10,703 nt of DNA from Nocardioidaceae bacterium (GTDB lineage Bacteria; Actinomycetota; Actinomycetes; Propionibacteriales; Nocardioidaceae): the NCBI GenBank assembly GCA_013696065.1, contig JACCZJ010000377.1, positions 1-10,703 of the forward strand, read 5' to 3'. This document shows positions 1 through 7,186 of this stretch, in pieces. The notes under the pieces were generated by a model. That model did no database searches, was not told where the DNA came from, and saw only the letters and a list, made by a program, of their open reading frames with translations. The position numbers and the translations under genes are program-made. Position 1 is the stretch's first letter; the number at the start of each line of letters is the position of its first letter.

Positions 1-989
1 ACCTCGAGGACGGCTACGGCGACCGGGGAGACGAGACCGAGGACGCCGACGTGGTCGGCGCCGTCACTGCGATCGCCCAAGCTGGTCTCCGGGGGTCGGC
101 TCCGCCATTTTGGGGAGTGCGTTGCAAGTCGTTTGAGGCGGCGAGCCGGGCCCGGGGGCTGCGGACGCTGGACCTCGCGCTGGGCAGCGCTCTCGCGGTC
201 GGGCCGCTGCCCGCCGGCTTCGTCGTCACGCTGCCAAAAGTAACCACCACAGAGCAGGTCACGGGTATGGTCGAGGCTTGCACCCGGCTCGAGCGGGCCT
301 ATGGGCTCGAGACTCGCCGCCTGCACTTCGAGATCCAGGTCGAGACGCCGCAGGCGATCTTGGGTGCAGACGGCACGGCTTCGGTAGCTCGGTGGCTGGA
401 GGAGGCTGACGGTCGCTGCAGCGGGTTGCACTTCGGCACCTACGACTACACCGCGGCGCTGGGAATCGCCGCTGCCTACCAGTCGATGGAACACCCAGCC
501 GCCGACCACGCGAAGGCGGTGATGGCGCTGGCCGCCACCGGGACCCGGGCGCGGCTGTCCGACGGGTCCACCAACATCGTTCCCGTGGGTGACGAGGCGG
601 CCGTACACCAGGCCTGGGCCTTGCACGCGCGACTGGTGCGCCGCCATCTCGAGCGCGGCTACTTCCAGGGTTGGGATCTGCATCCGGCGCAACTTCCGAC
701 GCGCTATCTGGCGACGTACCTCTTCTTCCGCGAGGGCCTGGCCGAGGTGCTGCGGCGGCTGCGCATCTATCTGTCCGGGCACGGCGGCGGCGCAGTCATG
801 GACGAGCCGGCCACAGCTCAGGCGTTGGCGGCATTCGTACGCCGTGGCGTGCACTGCGGTGCCGTGACTCTCGACGAAGTGCAGTCGCAGGCGGGCGTCG
901 GGTTCGCCATACTCGACGACGTGACTGCCCGGCGCGCCGACTTGTCCGCAGTCAGGGACGCTATGGCGGCCTCGACCGCGGACACGTGA
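1..989 (+). CDS. DUF6986-type aldolase-fold protein (HpcH/HpaI/CitE-like TIM barrel), 5' partial
   Basis: The reading frame is open from base 3 to the TGA at 987-989 and gives about 328 residues; the start lies upstream. Phrases such as PPFWGVRCKSFE, RGLRTLDLALG and GYFQGWDLHPAQLPTRY recall the actinobacterial DUF6986 family, which belongs to the HpcH/HpaI-CitE aldolase superfamily. The two acidic metal ligands expected of that fold are visible: Glu in FEIQVETP (codon 342-344) and Asp in HFGTYDYTAALG (codon 444-446), matching the VET and GxxDF patterns of CitE-like enzymes. An active, metal-dependent lyase or aldolase acting on an oxo-acid is therefore plausible. Database names such as phosphoenolpyruvate kinase for relatives are not supported by any motif here. 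Its stop overlaps the glycerate kinase start, so it belongs to the allantoin operon. A glyoxylate-related reaction is inference only. Confidence 0.85.
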   Translation, partial: LEDGYGDRGDETEDADVVGAVTAIAQAGLRGSAPPFWGVRCKSFEAASRARGLRTLDLALGSALAVGPLPAGFVVTLPKVTTTEQVTGMVEACTRLERAYGLETRRLHFEIQVETPQAILGADGTASVARWLEEADGRCSGLHFGTYDYTAALGIAAAYQSMEHPAADHAKAVMALAATGTRARLSDGSTNIVPVGDEAAVHQAWALHARLVRRHLERGYFQGWDLHPAQLPTRYLATYLFFREGLAEVLRRLRIYLSGHGGGAVMDEPATAQALAAFVRRGVHCGAVTLDEVQSQAGVGFAILDDVTARRADLSAVRDAMAASTADT

Positions 990-2134
990 TCGAGGTGGTC
1001 AAGGTGGTCGTGGCGCCCGACAAGTTCCGCGGTTCGCTGACAGCACGCGAGGTGTGCGAGGCAGTCGAGCGAGGCGTGCTGCGCGTGTTCCCCGATGCCT
1101 TGGTCGTCAGTGTCCCTATCGCCGACGGCGGCGAGGGAACCGTTGACGCGGCGCTCGCGGCAGGGTGGCGGGGGGTGTACCTCGACTCGACCGGGGCGAA
1201 TGGTCAGCCGGTGCACGCGGCATACGCCGTCGACGACCAGACAGCGCTCGTCGAGCTGGCCCAGATCTGCGGGCTGGATGCGATCGACGAAGCTGATCGC
1301 CAACCGCTCACCGCCACGACGTTCGGCCTCGGGACCGTCATCGCCCATGCACTCGACCAGGGAGTCCGCCGACTCGTGTTGGCGTTGGGAGGCAGCGCGA
1401 GCACCGACGGCGGGGCTGGGATGCTGCAGGCTCTCGGAGTCGGCTTGTACGACGATCAACGCCATCACCTGCCGCCCGGCGGGGCAGCACTGACGGCGCT
1501 TGCCTCGGTGGACCTGGCGGGGCTGCATCCGCGGGTGCATGACGTCGAGGTGATCGTGGCCTGCGACGTCGACAACTCGCTGCTCGGACGCGATGGTGCA
1601 GCCGCCATCTTCGGCCCCCAGAAGGGAGCTTCCCCCAGCGACGTCGACCAGCTGGAGGCTGGACTGCGGCGGTTCTCCGCGATGCTCGAAGCTGCAGGCA
1701 TCGGGCCAGCCGGAGGTCTCGACCAAGCCGGGGTGCCTGGCGCGGGAGCCGCGGGCGGCACGGCCTACGGCGCGATGGCTGCGTTGCGTGCTCGGCTCCA
1801 GCCCGGCATCGCCTTGGTGCTCGACATGGTGGGATTCAACGCCGCCGTTGCCGGGGCGGATCTGGTCGTGACCGGCGAGGGCTCGATCGATGCCCAGACC
1901 TTGCGGGGCAAGGTGCCGGTCGGCGTGAGGAACGCCGCTGGCCGCCATGGCGTACCCGTCGTCGCGGTCGCAGGTCGTTGTTCGCTGGCGGCCGCAGATC
2001 TGGCCGGCGTGGGATTCAAAGCCGTCTACGCCTTGCTCGACATCGAGCCAGATCCCCGACGCTGTATGTCCGAAGCCGGCCGACTGCTGGAGGAGCTTGC
2101 CGTCCAGCTCACGAGAGAGCAGCTGTCCGCGTGA
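986..2134 (+). CDS. glxK: Glycerate 2-kinase (GlxK/GarK family)
   Basis: The product is about 382 residues, the usual length for the family, and would phosphorylate D-glycerate with ATP to 2-phosphoglycerate in the cytosol. Family landmarks run in order: VVAPDKFRGSLTA (residues 8-20), IADGGEGTVD (45-54), the glycine-rich LALGGSASTDGGAGM (132-146), CDVDNSLLGRDGAAAIFGPQKG (193-214), PGAGAAGGTAYG (251-262) and DLVVTGEGSIDAQTLRGK (292-309). The GTG at 986 was chosen because it overlaps the upstream TGA as GTGA; GTG at 995 or 1004 is also possible, and no strong Shine-Dalgarno sequence decides between them. A much longer upstream reading from 671 is an overlap artefact. In this operon the kinase would take glycerate made from allantoin-derived glyoxylate by carboligase and reductase, which are not in the window. 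Confidence 0.93.
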   Translation: MIEVVKVVVAPDKFRGSLTAREVCEAVERGVLRVFPDALVVSVPIADGGEGTVDAALAAGWRGVYLDSTGANGQPVHAAYAVDDQTALVELAQICGLDAIDEADRQPLTATTFGLGTVIAHALDQGVRRLVLALGGSASTDGGAGMLQALGVGLYDDQRHHLPPGGAALTALASVDLAGLHPRVHDVEVIVACDVDNSLLGRDGAAAIFGPQKGASPSDVDQLEAGLRRFSAMLEAAGIGPAGGLDQAGVPGAGAAGGTAYGAMAALRARLQPGIALVLDMVGFNAAVAGADLVVTGEGSIDAQTLRGKVPVGVRNAAGRHGVPVVAVAGRCSLAAADLAGVGFKAVYALLDIEPDPRRCMSEAGRLLEELAVQLTREQLSA

Positions 2135-3501
2135 CGCCCTCACCGGCAGCCGACCTCCTCGTGCGGGGGCGCTGCGTCGTGGACGACCGGATCGCTCCTG
2201 TCGAGGTCGCCGTGCGCGATGGCGTCATCGTGTCGGTCCAGGCGTGGGATGGCGCAGGGGAGGCGGCCGCTGGCACAACCCGGGTTGTCGAGCTGGCCGC
2301 CGACGAGGTCTTGTTGCCGGGTCTCGTCGACACTCATGTGCACGTCAACGAGCCCGGCCGCAGCCAGTGGGAAGGCTTCGACTCAGCCACGCGCGCGGCC
2401 GCCGCGGGCGGCGTCACCACGATCCTCGATATGCCGCTGAACTCGATTCCACCGACGATCGACGTCGAGGCGCTCGCGGTCAAGCGCCAGGCGACCGAAG
2501 GCAAACGCCATATTGACGTGGGGTTCTGGGGAGGTGCCGTGCCGAGCAGCCTGGGCTCGTTGCACCGGCTCCACAAGGCTGGTGTCTTCGGCTTCAAGTG
2601 TTTCCTCGCCGACAGCGGTGTCGAGGAGTTCCCTGCGCTTGACACCGATCAGCTCGACGCCGCGTTGGCTGAGGTCGCCGCTTTGGGTGCATTGCTGATC
2701 GTCCACGCCGAGGACGCCCGGGTGCTCCAGCAGGCTCCTCGCAGCAACGGACCACGGTATGCCGACTTCCTCGCCTCCCGGCCGGCCTCGGCGGAGATCG
2801 CAGCCGTCGAGACCGTCCTCGAACTGGCGGCCCAACACCAAGCCGGCGTGCACATCCTGCACTTGTCCAGCGGCAACGCACTCGACTCGATCCGCGACGC
2901 CATACGCAATGGGGTGCGGGTGTCGGTGGAGACGTGCCCGCACTACCTCACCGTGACCTCCGACGACATCGGTGACGGTGAGACGCTGTTCAAATGCTGC
3001 CCGCCCATCCGGGATGCGGACAACCGTGAACGGCTGTGGCAAGGCCTCAGCGACGGGGTGATCGATTGCATCGTGTCCGACCATTCGCCATCGACGCCCG
3101 ACCTCAAGCTCCTCGACCAGGGCGACTTCGACGGCGCCTGGGGAGGCATCTCATCACTGCAACTCGGCCTGTCACTGATATGGACAGACGCTCGTGCACG
3201 CGGCCACGACCTGACTCGCGTGGCGCGATGGATGGCGACCCGTCCCGCTGAGGTCGCGGCGGTGCGCGGCAAGGGACGAGTCGCGGTGGGATACCACGCT
3301 GACTTCGCCGTGTTCGCCCCTGACGCCACCTTCGTTGTCGACGCTCATCAGTTGCACCACAAGAACCCCCTCACCCCGTATGCCGGTCGTAGCCTGTCTG
3401 GGGTGGTGCGCCAAACCTGGTTGCGGGGCCGACGTGTCCACCCCCAGGCAGGCGTTGATGTCGAGCGCACTGGACGCCTGCTCAGCCGAGGAGAAGCCTG
3501 A
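2131..3501 (+). CDS. allB: Allantoinase
   Basis: This 456-residue amidohydrolase opens the hydantoin ring of allantoin to give allantoate. The binuclear metal site of the cyclic amidohydrolases is complete: His69 and His71 in DTHVHVNEPGR, the carboxylated Lys156 in GFKCFLADSG, His192 in IVHAED, His244 in ILHLSSG and Asp317 in IVSDHSP. The stretches VETCPHYLT, KCCPPIRD and WGGISSLQ are allantoinase-like and argue against dihydroorotase or hydantoinase. The GTG start at 2131 overlaps the glxK stop (GTGA) and has a purine run, gagagag, about 12 bases upstream. It leaves the usual short N-terminus before the first beta strand. It is followed directly by allantoicase, the next enzyme of the pathway. 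Confidence 0.95.
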   Translation: MTPSPAADLLVRGRCVVDDRIAPVEVAVRDGVIVSVQAWDGAGEAAAGTTRVVELAADEVLLPGLVDTHVHVNEPGRSQWEGFDSATRAAAAGGVTTILDMPLNSIPPTIDVEALAVKRQATEGKRHIDVGFWGGAVPSSLGSLHRLHKAGVFGFKCFLADSGVEEFPALDTDQLDAALAEVAALGALLIVHAEDARVLQQAPRSNGPRYADFLASRPASAEIAAVETVLELAAQHQAGVHILHLSSGNALDSIRDAIRNGVRVSVETCPHYLTVTSDDIGDGETLFKCCPPIRDADNRERLWQGLSDGVIDCIVSDHSPSTPDLKLLDQGDFDGAWGGISSLQLGLSLIWTDARARGHDLTRVARWMATRPAEVAAVRGKGRVAVGYHADFAVFAPDATFVVDAHQLHHKNPLTPYAGRSLSGVVRQTWLRGRRVHPQAGVDVERTGRLLSRGEA

Positions 3502-4517
3502 TGCCACATCGCGCCCTGGAGGTGCCACCGGAATTCACGGTTTGGCCCGACCTCGCCTCACGCCAGCTGGCCGCTAGTGTGGTCTCGGCAAACGACGAGC
3601 TGTTCGCCGAACGCGAGAACCTGATCAAGCCCGAGCCGCCGGTGCACTCGGCCCACGAATTCGGTCTCAAGGGCAAGGTGTATGACGGCTGGGAGACTCG
3701 CCGCCGCCGCGAGCCGGGACATGACTGGGCGATCGTGCGCCTCGGGGTGCCAGGCATCGTGCACGGCGTGATCGTCGACACAGCCTGGTTCACCGGCAAC
3801 TACCCACCCTTCATTTCCGTCGAGGCAGCGGCCGTCGAGGGCTACCCCTCGCCTGTCGAGCTCGAAAGGACGGAGTGGACGACGATCGTCGGCAAAGCCG
3901 CCGCTGAGGGTGATTCGGCCAACACGTATGCCGTCGAGAGTGGCGAGCGTTGGACTCACGTGCGGTTGTCGATCCATCCCGACGGCGGAGTGGCGCGCCT
4001 GCGCGTGCATGGAGCGCCCCGGCCCGACCCGCGGTTCATGAGAGGAACGATCGACCTGGTCGCGCTGGAGAACGGCGGAGGTCTGGTCGGCTGCTCCGAC
4101 GAGTTCTACTCCTCGCCCGCCAACCTGATCCTCCCGGGCCGGGCGAGGAACATGGGAGAGGGTTGGGAGAACGCTCGTCGTCGCGCAGACGGCAACGACT
4201 TCGCGGTGTTCTCCTTGGCCGGCGAGGGTCTGATCGAACACGTCGAGATCGACACGTCCTACTTCGTCGGCAACGCGCCCGGCTGGGTCCAGCTCGGTGC
4301 CTGCCACTCGCCCGAGGCCACACCGGGTCCGCAAGCACAGTGGTTTGACGTGGTGACCAAGACGCGCAGCCAGCCCGACACGCGACACCGATTCTTGTCG
4401 CCGGCTGACCTCGACCACCCCGCAACCCATGTGCGCCTCGACGTCTATCCCGACGGCGGCCTCTCTCGCCTTCGCGTTTGGGGCTCCCTCACCGAGGCCG
4501 CCCTGGCCTCCGCCTAA
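3501..4517 (+). CDS. alc: Allantoicase
   Basis: The 338-residue product hydrolyses allantoate to (S)-ureidoglycolate and urea. It shows the internal duplication typical of the family. The first copy, residues about 15-170, contains YDGWETRRRREPGHDWAIV, IVDTAWFTGNYP and HPDGGVARLRVHG. The second, about 181-328, contains GWENARRRADGNDFAVF, IDTSYFVGNAPGW and YPDGGLSRLRVWG. Both copies have the jelly-roll-like allantoicase repeat pattern. The ATG at 3501 shares one base with the allB stop (TGATG) and has a strong Shine-Dalgarno sequence, GAGGAG, at 3488-3493, seven bases upstream. It is the last gene of the run; the next gene is separated by 81 bases. The urea and ureidoglycolate it makes need urease or urea amidolyase and ureidoglycolate lyase, none of which is in view. 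Confidence 0.95.
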   Translation: MPHRALEVPPEFTVWPDLASRQLAASVVSANDELFAERENLIKPEPPVHSAHEFGLKGKVYDGWETRRRREPGHDWAIVRLGVPGIVHGVIVDTAWFTGNYPPFISVEAAAVEGYPSPVELERTEWTTIVGKAAAEGDSANTYAVESGERWTHVRLSIHPDGGVARLRVHGAPRPDPRFMRGTIDLVALENGGGLVGCSDEFYSSPANLILPGRARNMGEGWENARRRADGNDFAVFSLAGEGLIEHVEIDTSYFVGNAPGWVQLGACHSPEATPGPQAQWFDVVTKTRSQPDTRHRFLSPADLDHPATHVRLDVYPDGGLSRLRVWGSLTEAALASA

Positions 4518-4561
4518 CCGCTCCACTGATACGCCACAGTTCGCCCGGCATGCTGAGCATC

Positions 4562-4583
4562 GTGGCGCCTATGGTGGCGCCAC
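4562..4583. promoter_or_regulatory. Inverted repeat upstream of the GH1 gene, candidate operator
   Basis: The arms GTGGCGCC (4562-4569) and GGCGCCAC (4576-4583) are perfect complements around the loop TATGGT. The same bases also read as a direct repeat of GTGGCGCC at 4562 and 4574, a 12-bp step. The loop TATGGT matches the TANNNT form of an actinobacterial -10 element, although no convincing -35 was found. A second small dyad, ATGCT-G-AGCAT, lies just upstream at 4550-4560. The repeat ends three bases before the aaaagg of the Shine-Dalgarno region. It could bind a LacI-type repressor, form an RNA hairpin near the ribosome binding site, or end alc transcripts; no T-run follows, which weakens the terminator reading. 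Confidence 0.45.
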
Positions 4584-4598
4584 TGAAAAGGAGACGCC

Positions 4599-6119
4599 AT
4601 GAGCGCTGACGCGCAGCTCGATGCCCTGAAGTTCCCCGCTGGTTTCAGCTGGGGAGCGGCGACTGCGAGCTATCAGATCGAGGGAGCGACCGAGGTGGAT
4701 GGCCGCGGCCGGTCCATCTGGGACACGTTCAGCGAAACACCCGGCAAGGTGCTGGGAGGCGACACGGGGGCCGTCGCCTGCGACCACTACCACCGCTACC
4801 CCCAAGACATCGCGATGCTGACGGAGCTTGGCCTCGATGCCTACCGGTTCTCCGTCGCCTGGCCGCGGATTCAGCCTGACGGCCGCACCCTCGAACCGCG
4901 TGGGTTGGACTTCTACGACCGGCTGGTCGACGAGCTGTTGGCGGCCGGCATCGCGCCGTATACAACGCTCTACCACTGGGACCTGCCGCAGGTGCTCGAA
5001 GACGAGGGCGGCTGGCCGGCTCGCGACACCGCCTACCGGTTCGCGGACTACGCGGGAGTCGTGGTCGACCGGTTGGGAGACCGCGTTCGAACCTGGCTGA
5101 CTCTCAATGAGCCCTGGTGCTCGTCGTACCTCGGCTATCTGGAAGGTGTGCACGCCCCCGGCCGAACGGATGCGCGAAGCGCGCTGCTCGCCGTACATCA
5201 TCTCCTGCTCGGACACGGCTTGGCCGTCGACGTGATCCGGGCGTCTGCCGCCAAGGCGCCACAACCCACAGCTGCGGATGTCCGCGTCGGCATCGTGCTC
5301 AACCTGACGCACATCCGCACGGACGACGAGTCCGGCGTCATCACCACCCCAGCGCGCGACCGCATAGGCGACGAGCCACTGCTCGCCGCGGTCGAGCGGG
5401 TCGACGGCCTCGCCAACCGGCTGTTCCTCGACCCGGTACTGCGCGGTTCCTATCCGGCTGACCTCATCGCCGCAGCTGCCGAGGGCGGAGGCGGGTTCGA
5501 CTGGGTCCGCGAAGGCGACCTGGCGCAGATATCGAGGCCGCTCGACCTGCTCGGGGTGAACTACTACTCGCCGACCCGCGTCGCGCCCGGGCAGACAACA
5601 GAGGAGACAACAGGGGCTACGCCCGAAGACAAGGTGTACTCCGGCTACCTGGCCTTGCCGCCGCGGGAGCCACTGACCGGAATGGGGTGGGAGCAGGACA
5701 CTGACGCCTTCACGTCGCTGTTGCTTCGAATCAAACGCGACTACGGCGACCTACCGCTCTACATCACCGAGAACGGGTCCGCCTGGCCCGACGTGGTCTC
5801 ACCCGACGGACAGGTGCACGATCCCGAGCGAGTCGCCTACCTCAGAGGACACCTGGCCGCCGTGGCTGCGGCGACCGACGCCGGTGTGGATGTGCGGGGC
5901 TACTTCGCCTGGTCCCTGCTCGACAACTTCGAATGGTCGTTCGGCTATTCGCAGCGCTTCGGCATCGTCAGAGTCGACTACGACACGCAGCAACGAACGA
6001 TCAAAGACAGCGGACGTCATTTCGCCGAAGTGGCACGGCGACACTCCACACGTCCGCTAGCTCCGGGCGTCGGCTCCGCCCAGCACCGGGCGGTCAGCGT
6101 TCGACTTCTCCACGGATGA
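4599..6119 (+). CDS. Family 1 glycoside hydrolase, probable beta-glucosidase
   Basis: The 506-residue product has the GH1 landmarks in order: FPAGFSWGAATASYQIEGA with the substrate-binding Gln26, LGLDAYRFSVAWPRI (78-91), YHWDLPQ with His126, the acid/base Glu171 in TLNEPW, NYYSP, and the nucleophile Glu391 in YITENGSAW, followed by YFAWSLLDNFEW. It should release terminal beta-linked sugars by a retaining mechanism; no signal peptide is visible, so it is probably cytosolic. The ATG at 4599 follows aaaaggag with good spacing. The core ends near ARRH, and about 25 further residues (from STRPLAPG) have no family match I recognise. They include the 26 bases that overlap ino1 on the other strand. 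Specificity within GH1 (glucosidase, galactosidase or 6-phospho forms) is not settled by the sequence. No sugar transporter or LacI-type regulator is adjacent. Confidence 0.93.
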   Translation: MSADAQLDALKFPAGFSWGAATASYQIEGATEVDGRGRSIWDTFSETPGKVLGGDTGAVACDHYHRYPQDIAMLTELGLDAYRFSVAWPRIQPDGRTLEPRGLDFYDRLVDELLAAGIAPYTTLYHWDLPQVLEDEGGWPARDTAYRFADYAGVVVDRLGDRVRTWLTLNEPWCSSYLGYLEGVHAPGRTDARSALLAVHHLLLGHGLAVDVIRASAAKAPQPTAADVRVGIVLNLTHIRTDDESGVITTPARDRIGDEPLLAAVERVDGLANRLFLDPVLRGSYPADLIAAAAEGGGGFDWVREGDLAQISRPLDLLGVNYYSPTRVAPGQTTEETTGATPEDKVYSGYLALPPREPLTGMGWEQDTDAFTSLLLRIKRDYGDLPLYITENGSAWPDVVSPDGQVHDPERVAYLRGHLAAVAAATDAGVDVRGYFAWSLLDNFEWSFGYSQRFGIVRVDYDTQQRTIKDSGRHFAEVARRHSTRPLAPGVGSAQHRAVSVRLLHG

Positions 6120-7173
6120 AGGCCTCGACCGACGCCCGACCCTCGTCGTCTGGACGCTGCATGGGTGGGGACTTCATCAGGTATGACGACGCGGCCAGCA
6201 GCGCTCCACCGATACCGCGGTCTTTGGCGATCTTGGCCGCGCGGATCGCGTCGATGATGATGCCGGCCGAGTTGGGCGAGTCCCACACCTCTAGCTTGTA
6301 TTCGAGGCTGATCGGCACGTCACCGAAGGCGCGACCCTCGAGGCGCACGTAGGCCCACTTGCGGTCGTCGAGCCACTGAACGTAGTCGCTCGGGCCAATG
6401 TGGACGTTGCGGGCACCCAGGTCGTGCTGAAGGTTGCTGGTGACGGCCTGGGTCTTGGAGATCTTCTTGGACTCCAGCCGGTCCCGCTCGAGCATGTTCT
6501 TAAAGTCCATGTTGCCGCCGACGTTGAGCTGATAGGTGCGGTCGAGCACCACGCCGCGGTCTTCGAAGAGCTTGGCCATCACCCGGTGGGTGATTGTGGC
6601 GCCCACCTGTGACTTGATGTCATCGCCGATGATCGGGACACCGGCATCCTCGAATTTCTTTGCCCAGACGGGGTCGGACGCGATGAAAACAGGCAGCGCG
6701 TTGACGAAGGCGACACCGGCGTCGATCGCGCACTGGGCGTAAAACTTGTCGGCCTCTTCGGAGCCCACGGGCAGATAGGACACGAGCACATCGGCTTTGG
6801 TGTCCTTTAACGTCTGCACGACATCGGCCGGCTCGGTGTCGCTCTCTTCGATCGTTTCGCGGTAGTACTTGCCGAGGCCGTCGAGTGTGGGTCCGCGCTG
6901 CACGGTTACACCGGTCGGCGGGATGTCGATGATCTTGATGGTGTTGTTCTCGCTGGCGTTCGTCGCATCAGCGAGGTCGAAGCCGACCTTTTTGGCGTCG
7001 ACGTCGAAGGCAGCGACGAACTCGACGTCGCTGACGTGATATGGGCCGAATTTCACGTGCATCAACCCGGGGACGTCGCCCACTGGGTCGGCGTCGCGGT
7101 AATAATGGACGCCTTGGATCAGCGACGTCGCGCAGTTGCCCACGCCGATAATGGCTACACGTACCGAGCTCAT
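6094..7173 (-). CDS. ino1: myo-Inositol-1-phosphate synthase
   Basis: This 359-residue NAD-dependent enzyme converts glucose 6-phosphate to 1L-myo-inositol 1-phosphate, the precursor of mycothiol and phosphatidylinositol in actinomycetes. The N-terminus, VRVAIIGVGNCATSLIQGV (4-22), is the Rossmann nucleotide-binding loop. Further landmarks are SENNTIKI (74-81), VSYLPVGSEEADKFYAQCA (131-149), GDDIKSQVGATITHR (183-197), LNVGGNMDF (216-224), the lysine-rich SKKISKTQAVTSN (235-247) and LEYKLEVWDSPNSAG (290-304). The sequence closely resembles the M. tuberculosis Ino1 (Rv0046c) as I remember it. The ATG at 7173 is preceded by GAGGAG, which overlaps the padR stop codon. The gene is therefore second in a padR-ino1 operon. 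Its 3' end overlaps the convergent GH1 gene by 26 bases. Confidence 0.97.
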   Translation of the reverse strand: MSSVRVAIIGVGNCATSLIQGVHYYRDADPVGDVPGLMHVKFGPYHVSDVEFVAAFDVDAKKVGFDLADATNASENNTIKIIDIPPTGVTVQRGPTLDGLGKYYRETIEESDTEPADVVQTLKDTKADVLVSYLPVGSEEADKFYAQCAIDAGVAFVNALPVFIASDPVWAKKFEDAGVPIIGDDIKSQVGATITHRVMAKLFEDRGVVLDRTYQLNVGGNMDFKNMLERDRLESKKISKTQAVTSNLQHDLGARNVHIGPSDYVQWLDDRKWAYVRLEGRAFGDVPISLEYKLEVWDSPNSAGIIIDAIRAAKIAKDRGIGGALLAASSYLMKSPPMQRPDDEGRASVEAFIRGEVER

Positions 7174-7179
7174 TCGGCT

Positions 7180-7186
7180 CTCCTCA
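7180..7186 (-). promoter_or_regulatory. ino1 ribosome binding site overlapping the padR stop
   Basis: On the minus strand TGAGGAG contains the padR stop TGA (7186-7184) and the Shine-Dalgarno GAGGAG (7185-7180), six bases before the ino1 ATG. A ribosome ending padR translation sits on the ino1 initiation region, which suggests coupled translation of repressor and enzyme. Confidence 0.7.

Noticed and set aside
671..985. Upstream extension of glycerate kinase
   Set aside because: The extra residues overlap the DUF6986 gene in another frame and do not resemble the family, whose N-terminus begins just before VVAPDKFRGS.
1978..2130. Upstream extension of allantoinase
   Set aside because: It overlaps the conserved 3' end of glxK; the GTG at 2131 gives the normal N-terminus.
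818..2143. Long minus-strand open frame (441 codons) opposite glxK
   Set aside because: It mirrors a well-supported glycerate kinase; its translation has no recognisable motif and such antisense frames are common in G+C-rich DNA.
3558..4526. Minus-strand open frame opposite allantoicase
   Set aside because: The plus strand has a complete two-repeat allantoicase; the antisense product is low in family-like features.
6065..6093. GC-rich stems at the GH1/ino1 junction as an intrinsic terminator
   Set aside because: Short alternative stems with no T-run on either strand; not convincing.
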